The notes below the pieces were generated by a model that made no database searches, had not been told where the DNA came from, and was given only the letters and a program-made list of their open reading frames with translations. A stretch of 64,000 nt of DNA, taken from positions 434,001 to 498,000 of the forward strand of contig JAMXDE010000033.1 in the NCBI GenBank assembly GCA_026770025.1. The letters run 5' to 3'. The number at the start of each line of letters is the position of its first letter. Positions within the stretch are counted from its first letter, which is position 1. Below are positions 40,543-52,362 of the stretch, piece after piece. Source of the stretch: Craspedostauros australis. Taxonomy: Eukaryota; Bacillariophyta; Bacillariophyceae; Mastogloiales; Achnanthaceae. Made by a program: the position numbers and the translations under genes.

Positions 40543-41565
40543 CTTGTTCCGAAAGTGGCTTGTTGGTTGTTGTTGGGTGGTTGGTTGGCTGCTTTTGGGA
40601 AGAAGAGGTGTGGGGAGAATGGGCTGCGTCAACAGACTCTTGCTCTGGTTCAGATCTTTCTGTACGAATGACAACAGTATGATGCGTGGATTGTGTGTTG
40701 ACCTCGTCATGAGCAGTTGCGTTTGGGGCTGCATACTTGTGTCACTATTTGTGGCTGGGTGGACGCGAAAAAACTTGGAATGGTTGCGTCGGTCGCGAAA
40801 CTTCGAACCGGAATGAAACTTTAGAAACGGATGGGTCATGTGTGTTCGGTCACGGGTAAAGCAGTCCTGTAACAGAGCGAATCGCCAACTACAAAGAGAC
40901 TATATCAGCTCCTTCGAAGGTTCCTGGAGTTCGTTTTTCCACGAAGAAAGAGCGCCTCCGACAAAAAAGAATGAATTTTTTCACTTCCGTTCTGTTGGAA
41001 CAAAACGCCTTCCGTAGAAACGATCCATCGGAGAAATACAATCCGTTTCGTCCCAGAAATCTCGTTCTGTTGGTTTGGTCGTGCGGACGCAAAGTGCGCT
41101 GTTTGTGCGGCTGCCACGCAACAAACTGTGGTGAGGTTGTTGGACTGGTTCAGCGGAGAAGTTGTAGTCTGTAGAACAGATCACCCTATTCTTGGGTGGT
41201 GCACTCTACTCTACTCTACTCTCTGGTAGAGTACTCTACGTACGTGTACGACCACTTGTATCGACATGAAGATATTTCTCTCTAGATTGGTTTATTGGGG
41301 GACAACTGTACTATATGTAGTCGTAGTGAAGCTCGCGTGGTATGGTGTCGGTGAACACAGGCATAACGCTGGAGTACTTACTCTCTGTTGTCTTGCTGTA
41401 TACAAGTGTACGACGATGGTGTGTGGCAGTGATGATGGAAGCTATTATATGACGGAAGTAACGACGCGAATGAAAGCGGATAGGGGGTGACGCCAGCTTA
41501 TGCTTGTATCAGGATTGGATGCTGTGCTGTTGCTACGCTCGAAATAGTGCTTTGCTTCGACCGCT
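40543..41565. other. Intergenic, no gene seen
   Basis: Contains (ACTCT)n at 41201-41224 followed by the 14-bp perfect palindrome GTAGAGTACTCTAC (41226-41239) and CGTACGTGTACG. No protein recognised. Confidence 0.45.
41226..41239. other. Perfect 14-bp palindrome GTAGAGTACTCTAC
   Basis: Directly follows four or five ACTCT units. It is the longest example of the recurrent AGAGTA/TACTCT motif in this window. Located between two minus-strand genes. Confidence 0.5.
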
Positions 41566-43136
41566 TCATCTGGAAGTGTTGTTGAACAGCGTGTCGTCGA
41601 AGCACGTTTTGTCAAGTGGTTGAGATGACGAGAGTTGCGCGTCCGGCACCTTTGTGCATTGCGAGGCGCTCACATCTGATAGAGGGATGGGAGAGAGCAT
41701 GTCCAATCCACTGGATGGATTTGGGGTTGCGTCGAAGACACGCTCGAACTTGGACAGCCAGTCACCGCTGTAGCACGTGTCAGTTGCTGGTGGCGTGTTT
41801 AACGATTGGCTTGGCAGATGAGCCGAGATTGTGGCCAAGTTCATGTTTGCTTCATTGCACGAGTATGGTGGCATCTGCGAGGGGAGCTGCGGAGACAACG
41901 ATGGCGGGGAATGGCATGGCGAGGAGGAAAGTCCTCTTGAGTTGCCACCATCATCGTTCTGATCGCCCACAATGTCAGTGCTGCGAGTGGCGATGCTCGC
42001 ATGATCAGCATCATGCCACACAGGGTCCTGGTTGACGAAGCTATGATTCCGTCCATCAAACGTAGGCGGTCTCGAAGAGAATGATGCGGCGTGGGATGGG
42101 GCCAAGGCATTGCTGATCGGAGCTATTGGGAGGTTGGCCGAGTTGAGGTCGGATGAGCAGAAGCCTTGCATCGCCTTCTTGTATGCTGTAGAAGAGAACA
42201 TGCTCGACTTCAACCGTCTCTCCATCAGCCGTTCGAATCTGGTCTTCTTTGCATGCGGTCCCGAGGGAGCGGTTGATTCGGATCCATCTGCTTCATGTGA
42301 AGACTCTGGTGCTTTCGCACTGCCTGATTGCGATGTCTGAGTCTGAGTTTGCTTCTGCTTGAGGTAGTCCGAGATCGGACCACTCTGTCGCTTGGAGTCA
42401 CGGGGCCTGCGGCGGATGGTCGACGTCATGTCCTTGTCGCCGCGGAGAAAGTGCTGGTGAGAGTCTGTGATGGGGGGTTTGCGTTGTGATGTAGTATACA
42501 CGAGGATAATAGTCGTAGTCAAAGGTCGAACGGTGTTCAAAGGAATGAATGCATGGGTGTGTGAGTGAATGAGTGAGTGAGTATGTGAGTGATCGCTTCT
42601 TTCGCGAAGCAATGTGTGATGGCACCGTCTGATGCATTGTGCTTTGCATGTCAACAATTACAAGCACCGACCAACTCTCCAGTGCAACATGATGATGGAT
42701 ATCACTGCCGGCATGATTTGATGAACTTACATGATCCCTTGAGATGGAGGTCGAGAGAAATCTTCTTCTCGAAACCATACAGCAGCAACTGCCTCTGGAA
42801 TGACTTGAACTTGGATTGATTGAAGTACAGCGGGCAGATCTGATCCATGAACTCGTCCCGTTGGTGGACCTTGAATGCGCGGCCGCCTGGCAGCCACGAG
42901 ACGATCCATTCCGTGCCGTTGGCTGCGCTGTCCTCGAGCATGCAGTAGAGCTTCAGAGGGAACGACTGGTTCTGGGATGATGAGCAGATCAAGTCCTGGT
43001 CGCCGCTGTGTTTCGCATTGTGATGGGACTGCTGGAGGTACCTGTCGAACGTCTGCGCGTTCATTGGGCGGTGCATGGTGTGTTGTTGTTGGGTGGCTGT
43101 TTTGTTGTCTGGTTGTGCTGTTGGGTCGTTTTGCAT
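41566..43136 (-). CDS. Heat shock factor (HSF)-type transcription factor, two exons
   Basis: Exons 43136-42731 and 42464-41566 join in phase 1 (donor GATCAT|GTAAGT, acceptor CACAG|AC) to give 434 residues. The splice rebuilds a Tyr and the closing motif of the DNA-binding domain, YSHQHFLRG. The HSF winged-helix domain covers about 59-148. It holds FPLKLYCML, WIVSWLPGGRAFKV and the recognition helix NQSKFKSFQRQLLLYGF. Family members bind inverted GAA boxes in promoters; the family is typically expanded in diatoms. A Gln-rich N-terminus precedes it. The rest (TSTIRRRPRDSKRQ, then KKTRFERLMERRLKSSMF) is polar with one conserved-looking basic helix. I see no long heptad-repeat trimerisation zone. 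A short C-terminal Cys/Asp/Phe-rich motif (CYSGDWLSKFERVFD) may be an activation element. Confidence 0.88.
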
Positions 43137-43185
43137 TGCCTTTGGTTTGGCTTGACTCTCTTGTGGTTTTGGTTTTAGCTTGGGT

Positions 43186-43222
43186 GTTGAGTTGAGTTGA
43201 GTTGAGTTGAGTTAAGTTAAGT
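43186..43222 (-). repeat. (GTTGA)n pentamer repeat in the HSF leader
   Basis: About five GTTGA/GAGTT units and two GTTAA variants, 50-85 bases upstream of the HSF start codon. Confidence 0.9.
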
Positions 43223-44700
43223 TTATGAGCGTTGTGAGACTCCCAAGTGCCCTCGTTTTCGTTTCCGCAGTGATTGGGTTGTGCGAAGTTGTGGTTTCGA
43301 GGCTCTTATGATGCCGTGGTGCCGGATGTCGTTCCTGCAATGTGCGCGCCTGTGACGGCTCCAAAACTCGCTCTTTCGTTCCGCGGATTCTCTTTTTTGT
43401 TCCTTCTCACTCTTTTCGTCTTCGTCATGGGTACTTGTGCGAGTGTTGTGTCACGGCGTCATGTGAAGCACGAGAAGAAGATGGTGCGTTGAAGTTGGCT
43501 TCGGTTGTTTTTGGATGGTGTGGCACCATAGGTCGTACATAGTTGTATGAGAATGGCGCACATTGATTCATCTGCTCTGTGGTGATGGGGTCAAGGCTTC
43601 CCGTGGTGATGTTGTGCTCCAAACATCATTGTTTTCTGTAGCAACACACACAGAACCACACGCACAAAGAGAGAGAGAGAGAGAGACAAGCTGAGCTTGG
43701 TACCTCGGGCTTGTTTACATTATCGCAAACTCAACACGATTTGGGCGAGAACCCTCGCAAGTTCCCCGTAACTCAATCATCATCGTGCCGGGATGGATGT
43801 ATACGTGTGTGTGTGTGGGCATGCGTGTTGTCGTCTCCGCCGTTTCTCCTTGTGATCATGACTCAGTGGTCGCATCATTCCTTTGACCTCACACGATTTT
43901 TCTGTCTTGTTCAATGTACGGAGGTACCCAAAACCGAAGATGAAAAAGTGTGGTATTTGAGTCACTTGACAAACAGTGAGGAACACGTGGAATTCTCCGT
44001 GCAATTGAGCGTCATAGCCCCAGGCGCAGGCATAAACACCAGAAACAGTCCTTGTAGGCTGTTGTTGTAGTTCAACAGCGCCACCAGAAGCCGTTGTACC
44101 TTAAGTACATAAAAGCATTGCAGAAGCAGTTGGCTGTGATCCACGTGTGAAATAGTATTATACTGTGTATGCACAACAACAGAGATGTTGCTCTTTCCAC
44201 ATCCGACATTTTCCACTTCCATCATCTTGAAGTGAAGAAGAGTTGGTCTTGCCCTGTCCCGAGTTTGAGAACCGATTGAGGGCGACGTAAACCTCACAAC
44301 AGCACGCCACGCTGGCGGCGTTGTTTGTCTCAGCGAATGCCAACGGCATCGTTGACCCATCGGTGGATACCGGCTACGGCATCTAATTCTGGAGTTGGGC
44401 TTGTGTCCATTCCACTCATCTTGATGCCCAGCGGAGAGAGGGGTCGATGTTGCCGAGCCTCCTCAACATTCGCAGATCTTTCGCGCGCTTCTGCTGCTCT
44501 GATCCGTTACATACATATAATATATATTACATACGCATTCTTCAGAAAATTCCTACTCGAATCCGGATTCAACAACGACAGGCATGCATGGTATTGCACA
44601 TGCCACTTTTGCTCTGCTGCCCTGCCACGCGAGCGAGGCAAGTGAAGCGAAAGAAGTGAAGCGAAGTATTACATTATATTAATATATATAATAGAATAGA
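43223..44700. other. Intergenic, no gene established
   Basis: A (GA)n run lies at 43671-43687. A minus-strand frame at 43962-44360 reads protein-like (LLLQCFYVLKVQRLLVALL) but has no family. The end, 44668-44712, is very AT-rich (TTATATTAATATATATAATAG). Confidence 0.4.
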
Positions 44701-44712
44701 ATATAATACTCT

Positions 44713-44724
44713 ACTCTCGAGAGT
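44713..44724. other. 12-bp palindrome ACTCTCGAGAGT
   Basis: Perfect inverted repeat at the edge of an AT-rich block; 3' side of the candidate minus-strand gene below. Confidence 0.4.
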
Positions 44725-44738
44725 GCGACCGGGAGCAT

Positions 44739-45650
44739 TCATTGTGCCTGACTCTCCAGCAGCTTCCGCAATACGTCTCCTCCGCAGTTCATGTGCCACT
44801 CGCATTCGTGTGGCACAATCCGAGGACATGCTATACAAGCCAGATGAGTGCAGAATCCATTGTAGTACTCTACCTGTTTCTGTCGACCTGCTTCACATTC
44901 CTTTGTCAACTTACAATCGGGATTGTTGAGATACACTCCCGGTTATGGACTGAACGCTGTAACAATGGGTTGATCTCAAACACGTACCACCAAGGCACAT
45001 TTGCGGCAAGACTCTCACGGAGAGAAGATGCGGTTCCTTGATCTCCATGGCAAGCCTGCGATGGCTGAAGAATCTGTCCTCTCTGCTTCGACTTCCACTA
45101 CTCTACGCCCTGTTGCAACGATTCGACGAAGCGAACTTGGCTCGTAGGTGCAGCCCCATGATTGGAACCGAGTGAATGATGCTTTCCATTGTTCGGGAGA
45201 GATGGTGCGGATGCGGTTAGCACAGTCAAAGCGTTCTTCTCCCAGGAACATGCTGTGACGATCGTACAGGAGCTCTCTTGCTGCTCCACTCTTCAGATAG
45301 ACAGAGAGGGCGAGAAAGAGAGAGGAAGACGGGATAGCCGCATCCAGCTATTGCCACAGACCAAGATGCCATACGGAACAGGCCGTGGACGAGACGAGAA
45401 AGATCAACCATCCCGTTCAACACGCAACATGTGTGAACGTTTGATTTTGAACCTGATACAGTAACGTCTTTAACGTCCATTGTCATCGACCTGGTCTTCA
45501 AGAACAGAGAAAGACTCCACGAGCCCCAATTCGTGATCCACCCACTGTTCTGAATCACGATACGAGAACGATGACGTCATCATGGCTCTCTCGCATTGGT
45601 GTGAATCGTGACCAATCACGAAAGACGACTGAGTCTCAATCGCGATTGGT
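44739..45650 (-). other. Possible multi-exon minus-strand gene
   Basis: Three successive minus-strand blocks read like protein. About 45470-45650 contains IAIETQSSFVIGHDSHQCE. About 45015-45250 contains EERFDCANRIRTISPEQWKA and WGCTYEPSSLRRI. 44739-44936 contains CKLTKECEAGRQKQ and PHECEWHMNCGGDVLRKLLE and ends at a stop. The blocks are Cys-rich. I could not prove a splice path and recognise no domain, so this is a pointer only. Confidence 0.25.
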
Positions 45651-45926
45651 GTGACAGGCATGCGACTCCCACCAACACACATGAGAACTCGCCAAACGTG
45701 TCTGGCTTCTGCCACAAGATCACGTGAAGGCAATTCGGCGACACAAGAGCCCACGAAACTCCACGAGACATGCACCAGGAGAGAAAAGAGGAAAGAGAAC
45801 ACACAACCGAAGAGCAATGGCCCGAACACTTGTTCACATCAGGTCACAAAACGATCGAACCAAGGAATGCCACACATGTGCACAACGAACAATACTGGCA
45901 CAGTACAAGCACAGAACCACAATCAA

Positions 45927-46898
45927 ATGCCAATGAGCGAACGAGGACCAGCGCAGAACGCAATGGAGACGGAGGAGGCTGAGATGCGGCGGCTGCTGAG
46001 CGAGACGGAAGAGCGGCTGCAACATCTGGAGGCCAAGGTGGCAAGCATGTCCACGGCTCAACAACGGATGGAGCATGCCATTTCGACGTCGAGGCGTCGA
46101 TTCGAGACAGCCATGAGAGATGTGAATCATCAGGCAGAACGTGCCGAGTGCGATCTACGCGCTGAGAACGAGAACGCGCGAGATGGAAGCGAGGATGGGA
46201 CTCCAAGTCGTACTTCCTCTCCGCTCGGCTCCAAGCCTGTCGCGAATTCTGCTGTCGCCACAGCTTCCGTTTCAACTGCCGACGTGTCGTCGCGAGATGC
46301 CACGACTGCAAATGATGATGGAATCAATGACAGCAACCGCAGCCATGACACAGATCACCACAGCGACCTGGCTAGCAGCGATGGCAACAGCAGCAGCTCT
46401 CAAATCATTGAAGATTCCAGCGCCTCGTTCCAGGATGCGTTTGATCATTTTGAACTTCTTTCCGATGGCGATTGCGAAGCTGTGAGCAACGGAGTTTACA
46501 GAGAAGGTGATGACGTTGCATGTCCGACGAACAGCAGTCCGCAAGAGGATCATCAAGCAACAAAGGACGCTTCGAGTTGCGTACACAGCGCACCAATGCA
46601 TGCGGCGCAAGTTGAGCAGCGGCAAGAAGAGGATGACGAAGAACAGCAGCAGCAGCCAGAACTTCGCGAGCAGCAGCAGCAGCAAATGGAAGAATCAGTC
46701 TCCACGCCGCACACACCGCCGCAACCACGCAGGAATTTGAAGCGAAGAAGGGAAACGATGAGCCCGAATCGCCACGGCGCATCCGAGTCTACTCCCAGCA
46801 AGAGGAAGCGGCGCTCCATGTCGTTCTTCGACTCTCCGACAAGGAAGAAATGGCGAAGGATGGTGAGAGACAACCGGTTGCAATCCATTTTGTTGTAG
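45927..46898 (+). CDS. Coiled-coil, acidic, nuclear-type protein
   Basis: 323 residues from the ATG at 45927; the frame is open to 45651, and the ATG at 45933 is an alternative. Residues about 15-70 form a predicted coiled coil (EMRRLLSETEERLQHLEAKV, then AQQRMEHAISTSRRRFETAM). The middle is Ser/Asp-rich with acidic and Gln runs (QEEDDEEQQQQPELREQQQQQ). The end has three basic clusters that look like nuclear signals (RRNLKRRRE, KRKRRSMSF, RKKWRRM) with SP/TP sites between them (TPHTPP, MSPNR, DSPTRK). These could be kinase targets. No known family. A cell-cycle or chromatin role is only a guess. Confidence 0.6.
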   Translation: MPMSERGPAQNAMETEEAEMRRLLSETEERLQHLEAKVASMSTAQQRMEHAISTSRRRFETAMRDVNHQAERAECDLRAENENARDGSEDGTPSRTSSPLGSKPVANSAVATASVSTADVSSRDATTANDDGINDSNRSHDTDHHSDLASSDGNSSSSQIIEDSSASFQDAFDHFELLSDGDCEAVSNGVYREGDDVACPTNSSPQEDHQATKDASSCVHSAPMHAAQVEQRQEEDDEEQQQQPELREQQQQQMEESVSTPHTPPQPRRNLKRRRETMSPNRHGASESTPSKRKRRSMSFFDSPTRKKWRRMVRDNRLQSILL

Positions 46899-47546
46899 AG
46901 AAGTGCTTTCTATGTAGACCCGCAGTATCGTAAACACACGATTTTTTTCAATGACGATGATGTGCAACGCAACAGTAGCGTTGCTCTTGTTGTATATAAT
47001 ACATGCAGCGCAATAGGTGAAGGGTTGTGATGTCACTTGTTTGTTGCATGAAGGTCGTTATTGGTTGGAAGCAGACCAACCAACCATTCTTGTGTGCGTT
47101 GTCCACTCATCAAGAAGCATCGAAGAGAAAGTGTGGATCTGGAAGAGTCCCAAATCTCCAAAAGGTATCTTTCGTGATGGGTCATTTCGCACGACGAGAG
47201 GCTCCTCGTATCTTGTGTGCGAGACCAACATCCACTGGTCGGCAGATCAGCATGGACGCAACATACCGCGACGCATCACAATTGAATTCAACACATCACA
47301 AATCAACATAGCGCAAGAGTCAAGAGGCTTGCAAGGAAGCGAGTGCCATACGAGTACGAGTACCACTGATCAGGCGTTCACATTCTCAATCACAATCGAT
47401 CCGTCCAACTCTACGACTACACGTTGTTGTGACAGGCGCGAGGGAGAAGCCAACCACTTCCACCTCCACAGATACTCACGTCAGCCTCGGTTCCACTCAA
47501 TTCCACCACTCTACGAACACGCATCGCGTACCGCACGCACCCAACC
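46899..47546. other. Intergenic, upstream region of the PDZ gene
   Basis: No gene established. A plus-strand frame from 47017 overlaps the PDZ start in another frame and ends inside it. Two CGAGTACGAGTAC-like units lie at about 47350-47365. Confidence 0.4.
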
Positions 47547-48542
47547 ATGCAATTCAATCCAGGCGAGATCGGCAACATCCAGGTCCGCAAATCGGAGCAG
47601 AAACAGGAGGCAGGGTTGAAGCTGGAGCAGAAAGGCGATGACGAGACTGTGACGGTGCGCAAGATCACGGAGCTGTTCAAACGTCGCAACACGGGACTGC
47701 AGGTTGGCGATGAGATCCTGAAGCTGAATGGCAAGGCGGTGCCATCGGAATTCCCCGACTTGAATGCGATGAAGCTGCTCATCAAGCGGGAGACAGTGAT
47801 AACGATCCAGTTCCGGCGGCCGTATCCGGATGCGGAGTCGTCGTCAGAGGAGGTGGAAGAAGAGGAGGAGGTGGAGGATGCCCTCGTGGTGTACGAGTCA
47901 GACTCAGACGATCATGAAGACAGTGACAGTGACAGTGACAGTGACAGCGAGCAACATCAAGCGTTGGTACCGTACAGTGAAGCAGCAGACGAACCAGCAA
48001 GCCAAGCTGTTGTTCCCTACAATGAGGGCACGAAGAAGAAGACGAAGAAGAACGAGCCGGGCAACACGGTCGTTCCCTACAACGAAAGCGCCAAGAAAAT
48101 CCCAAAGAAGAAGAAGAAGGATGATAACGACAACGCAGTCGTTCCGTACGAGGAGAATACAAAGAAGAAGATCCCAAAGGAAGAGAAGAATGACCAAGAC
48201 GAGTCCGTGGTTCCCTACAAGGAGGCTACACCGAAGAAGAGCCCAAAGAAGAAGAATGCGAAAGACCAATCCGTCGTCGCATACAACGACAACAACAACA
48301 ACAACGACAATGCCACTAACGCAGGCGAACAACACCAACTGACGAGCACTCCTCCATCGATCGAACCAGGCCAAATGATGAAATTGAAGAAACTGAAGGC
48401 CAAGGCCGAATTCAACGGCAGCTTCGTGAAGGTGCTACGGCACGCCGGGGGCAGCTTGACGCAGGGACGGTGGGAGGTGGAGGTGATGGCCTGCCCCGAC
48501 GCCGTGTTCACGGTGAACGCGAATAAGTTGGAGATGCCGTGA
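47547..48542 (+). CDS. PDZ-domain protein with VVPY repeats
   Basis: 331 residues, ATG at 47547 (AACCATGC). Residues about 10-92 form a PDZ-like domain. AGLKLEQKGDDETVTVRKI is followed by TGLQVGDEILKLNGKAV, the typical GD.IL.ING strand, and ends ITIQFRRP. PDZ domains bind C-terminal peptides. An acidic stretch follows, including a (DS)n run from a GACAGT repeat at 47931-47948. Residues about 138-248 carry six copies of V-V-P-Y-x-E, 16-23 residues apart, at 140, 155, 175, 198, 221 and 243. Lys-rich linkers (KKIPKKKKK) separate them. The C-terminus (about 285-331, FNGSFVKVLRHAGGSLTQGR) looks like a small beta domain. The repeat is unknown to me; it could be a short linear binding motif displayed in series. 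Confidence 0.72.
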   Translation: MQFNPGEIGNIQVRKSEQKQEAGLKLEQKGDDETVTVRKITELFKRRNTGLQVGDEILKLNGKAVPSEFPDLNAMKLLIKRETVITIQFRRPYPDAESSSEEVEEEEEVEDALVVYESDSDDHEDSDSDSDSDSEQHQALVPYSEAADEPASQAVVPYNEGTKKKTKKNEPGNTVVPYNESAKKIPKKKKKDDNDNAVVPYEENTKKKIPKEEKNDQDESVVPYKEATPKKSPKKKNAKDQSVVAYNDNNNNNDNATNAGEQHQLTSTPPSIEPGQMMKLKKLKAKAEFNGSFVKVLRHAGGSLTQGRWEVEVMACPDAVFTVNANKLEMP

Positions 48543-48853
48543 TGGATGGAGGCGGAGGGCCGTCGTGTTGTACTATGCCATACCAACAGACTCGATTCGC
48601 TGTTATGAGTGTTTCGCAGTCTCCACATGCGACCTCACAGACGACAGCAGAACATTCACATGCTATACAATAGAGTAGGCTTCTATACTGTACTCAATAC
48701 AAATGATCTATGATATCGCAGAAAGCTGTTGACGTTCGCTATGTCTATGAATGTATTGTAGAGTCATTGAAGCAGTGTTGGTGAGTATAATCATGTACTA
48801 TATATTCATACAATAGATGATACTCTCTCACGACGCGCGCCCACGAAGGTCCG
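48543..48853. other. Intergenic between convergent genes
   Basis: AT-rich, no gene. Contains TAGAGTA...TACTGTACTC-type inverted text near 48670-48695. Confidence 0.5.
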
Positions 48854-50011
48854 CTACGAACTCACCCGTATCGTGGATCGCGGCGCGAGATAGGGAAGAC
48901 TATCCTCCGTCTCCGTATCCGACATGCTGCCACCTTCCTTCGGTGGTCGCTTGCCGATTTCATGCGTCGGTATGTTCTCGATGCGCACGACTCGTTGTTC
49001 GCTGCTGCTCGGATGCTTCATACTGGCGAGACTCGATGCGGCCGCCGCGAGTATCGTCGCCGCGGTATTGTCGCGTGTGATGGGCGGCGTCACGGCCGGT
49101 GCCGTAAGCTGGGACTTGGAGGACAGCAGTCTGGAAGCGCTGTTTTGCGTGGGAAGGAAGCGTCTCTTCTTGACCGCGGAGCCCCTTCGCATCGCCTGTT
49201 GCAGCGGGATGCCGCTGGCCGTCATGGCGGGTCGTTTGGCAGGCGGCGGCTTATTCGTGGAGGAGACGGCCGTATCGGGACGCATCGTGTCGGTGTTTGC
49301 AGTGGTGGTATTGGCGGTGTAAGACGTGATGCCTTTGGACACCGCGCTGTTGGACGTGCATATGTTGTTGAGACGCACCTTGGGCAGATCGCGGAAGGCC
49401 TGCGATGTCTTGGACATGGCCTTGGCGCGCGGCACGGGCACCCAGAGGTTCCTGGAGATGTCGTGCGCGATGAGGAAGCGTCCATTGAGCGTCTTGGTGA
49501 TGTAGTCCACCACCTTGTGCACCACGTGGATCTTGAATCCCTTACCGGCGTCCTCGTACTCCTGCTTGCAGGAGCAGATGAAGCTGAGGTATAGCTGGTT
49601 GCCGTTGTGCAGCTGCCGCAGCTTGCCTCTGCCGCAGAGCACGTCGTTGGCGCGCGGGTGTACCAGGTTTGCTGGGGTATCGTTGTTGTCTTTGCCACTG
49701 CCGTTGCTACTTCCTTTGCTACTGTCTTTACTACTGCCGCTGCTGCTTTCGCCATCGTCCCGTGATGCCTTCGCTTTGGCCGCTGCTGCTTTGGCTGCCG
49801 CTACCAATCCCGCGATTGCTAATGATGCTACCGCTGTCCCCGTGGATGCTTCTGTTGATGCTTCTGTTGCAGCCGCAGTTCCTGGTGATGAGGCACATCC
49901 CTTGACGTCGTCAGTGTTGTTGTTGTTGCTACTATGATCACCCAGGTTTGCGTTGGTATCACTTGCGCCACCAACGGCGCCGCTCTCTGGGTTGTCATTG
50001 CCTCCCTCCAT
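48854..50011 (-). CDS. DUF6824-domain protein
   Basis: 385 residues, ATG at 50011, single exon. The N-terminal 115 residues are low complexity: Asn/Thr/Ala, then a SSKDSSKGSSNGSGK repeat. Residues about 121-210 match the DUF6824 family known mainly from diatoms and other stramenopiles: NDVLCGRGK, HNGNQLYLSFI, KIHVVHKVVDYI, NGRFL and W-x-x-V...K-x-SQAFRDL. Its biochemical role is unknown; the domain often occurs in proteins of likely nuclear location. The rest is Thr/Ser-rich with short basic clusters (KKRRFLP, KPPPAKRP) and a closing acidic motif (SDTETED). The family supports the stramenopile assignment of the window. Confidence 0.78.
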   Translation of the reverse strand: MEGGNDNPESGAVGGASDTNANLGDHSSNNNNTDDVKGCASSPGTAAATEASTEASTGTAVASLAIAGLVAAAKAAAAKAKASRDDGESSSGSSKDSSKGSSNGSGKDNNDTPANLVHPRANDVLCGRGKLRQLHNGNQLYLSFICSCKQEYEDAGKGFKIHVVHKVVDYITKTLNGRFLIAHDISRNLWVPVPRAKAMSKTSQAFRDLPKVRLNNICTSNSAVSKGITSYTANTTTANTDTMRPDTAVSSTNKPPPAKRPAMTASGIPLQQAMRRGSAVKKRRFLPTQNSASRLLSSKSQLTAPAVTPPITRDNTAATILAAAASSLASMKHPSSSEQRVVRIENIPTHEIGKRPPKEGGSMSDTETEDSLPYLAPRSTIRVSS

Positions 50012-52362
50012 GGTCTCTGTTTCTCCTTATTATACTAGTGATCTCCTTATCCGCACTGGTATTATTATTGGGATTCCGAATAGCAGAGCAACGAGAGTGT
50101 GGTATTATACGACCAACTATGATGCAACTGATGAAGCAAGAGTATGGTCGCAGCTACTCCACTCATGCGAGCTGTAGGCGGCGCAGCGACCAAGAGGATG
50201 GCACGGACAACGGGAACCAGGAGGAGGCAATTCTGCGCTGTCCGTTTCTCTTGCAAGAATCGAGACAGATACTTGGTCAAACGCACATGAGTGGCGCGAA
50301 CTTTCCTGCATTGTGCACAAGCACGGTTGGTTGTGTTCGTGGGGTTCTCTCTGGACACGGCACAGCACAGCACAACACAACACAACACGATGCGGCACAG
50401 AGTGATGTCACGAGTCTTTGTGCACAATTGGGTCGAAGCGCTGTCTGAAACCACGTGGAGAGGAATAGGAAACCGCCGCTCCTTTTTTTAGTCTTGCTTG
50501 GTTGGGAATATCTTCCTTCCTTTCTCAGAAACAAAGCACAAATGCACGACAGCACCCAAGATAAATACCCCTTGTCCTTCGTGCCTCAACCAAGGAGGCA
50601 TAGCCCGCGGCGCAGTTACAACGTCTGTCGGAGAAGACATTCGAACGCAAGGCACAAGCGAACATGTCCGTGACAGACAGAGAGATGTGCCACAGAGTCG
50701 GTGAGGGCGAGGAATGCAGAGTGTTGTTGCGTTGCATTCCGCCATGCAAGAACATTCACACCCTCCTGTTGATGTTGCGGATAGGAATGCAGTGGTAGTC
50801 GTTTGGTGGAGCGCTCCAGTAGAACAAAGTCTCAGGGTACCGACGGGTACAAGCAAGCGTATGCTTGTATCCGCGTGTTGTATGTGGCTGCGTCTGTACG
50901 CGCCGTTGCGCACTGAATGTGGTCAACCAACCCCGTGTGTTCATGCTCGTACAAAGTACACTCGTACGAGTGAAGAGGCCCCCCAAATGGCACTTGCATC
51001 CATCACTGCACTTCACATCACAGTACAGTGCAACAGAGTGGGTAGTACCAAACGCCAACATGGCGACGAAACTCCGATTGGCGTGGCGGCACCAATACCT
51101 TCGCATACTGCCTCCGACGACAACAAAAACGGGAATCTTGCATTCACGATCACACGCAAATACACGCAGAGTACTGCACGGTATGGGAGCGCGCGAGGTT
51201 CTCATCCTTGCACACACCACCTCTTTTGGTCTTGGTTGGCGCAAAACACTCGAAAGCGTTCGAGATTCACTTTGGGCAGACCACCATCGTTTAAGTGATG
51301 ACTTTTTTGGTGTCGGTTGGCATCACGAGTACGACGAGGGTGACTCTCTCCCTCAACTTGGGTGACTCCTTCATCGTGTGCATGCACACTCCAGCCGTAA
51401 TGGGATAGCTCCGTCAATGCAAATACAATACCGCTGGTTTGCTTCCTGCCTGATTCCTGTTTCTGCTTCTGCCACAACGTAAAAAGCACAGAGCGCGAGA
51501 ACGAGCATTCCGAAAACTCGCTGAAACCGCAATCAAAAGTGATTTCTGTGTCTGCCTCTTTCTCTCGGGTGCGCTGCGTCATGTCAATAAATATGGTCAC
51601 CCACGTGCCTTCGCAATTATGGAAGCGTCTTCCCCCCAAGGACCCTCTTCTGTCGCCACTCGTCAATCGCCTCGTCAACTCCTCGCGCCCCAATACGAGT
51701 ACTCCACCGAACATGTGCACATCCGTGCCTTTGTCCGGCTTCATCTCTGCCCAACATCGCTGCGATTCATTTCGAGCGATGAGCACAACCGACACTGAAG
51801 ACATCTTGCTAGGATCTTGCTTCTGAGGTCTCTTGTGCCTGTGCGGGGTGGATGCAGAGAAGCACAGTGGAGTCTCGATGACGCGCCGCGCATTCCTGCG
51901 TGTCTGTCCATTGACATCGTCATTGGGGTGAAGTACCAAGACCAAACTAACAAGAACATGTTTGCGTGTCGTGTTGTAACGGAAACTTCAAGAATATCCA
52001 TTAACGTCTGACCGTTAACGTGACTCCAATCAACTTCGCCGATACGTGATTCGATGGACAGTCGGGATTCAATCCAAATATACTTTAATAGACCCAATTT
52101 GAAAAGAGATCGTGTCAAACTGATTTCCACGAATGAGGCAGAAATATCAAGCCGTCTTCCATTCACACATGCGAAACCGGCCAGAACCTGAATGGTCGTC
52201 ACAGAAGGCGTGGAGTGTGTGTTTCTGACGAGCGCTGTGCAGGATCTGTGATGTTGATGTTTGTGCGCAACGAGAGGGGGCGGTTGCGGTGACGAGTGAG
52301 GGCCTTGGGAGGAATCCAGAGAGATGGAAAGCACAAAGTTAGAAAGGCTGAACAGCACAAAG

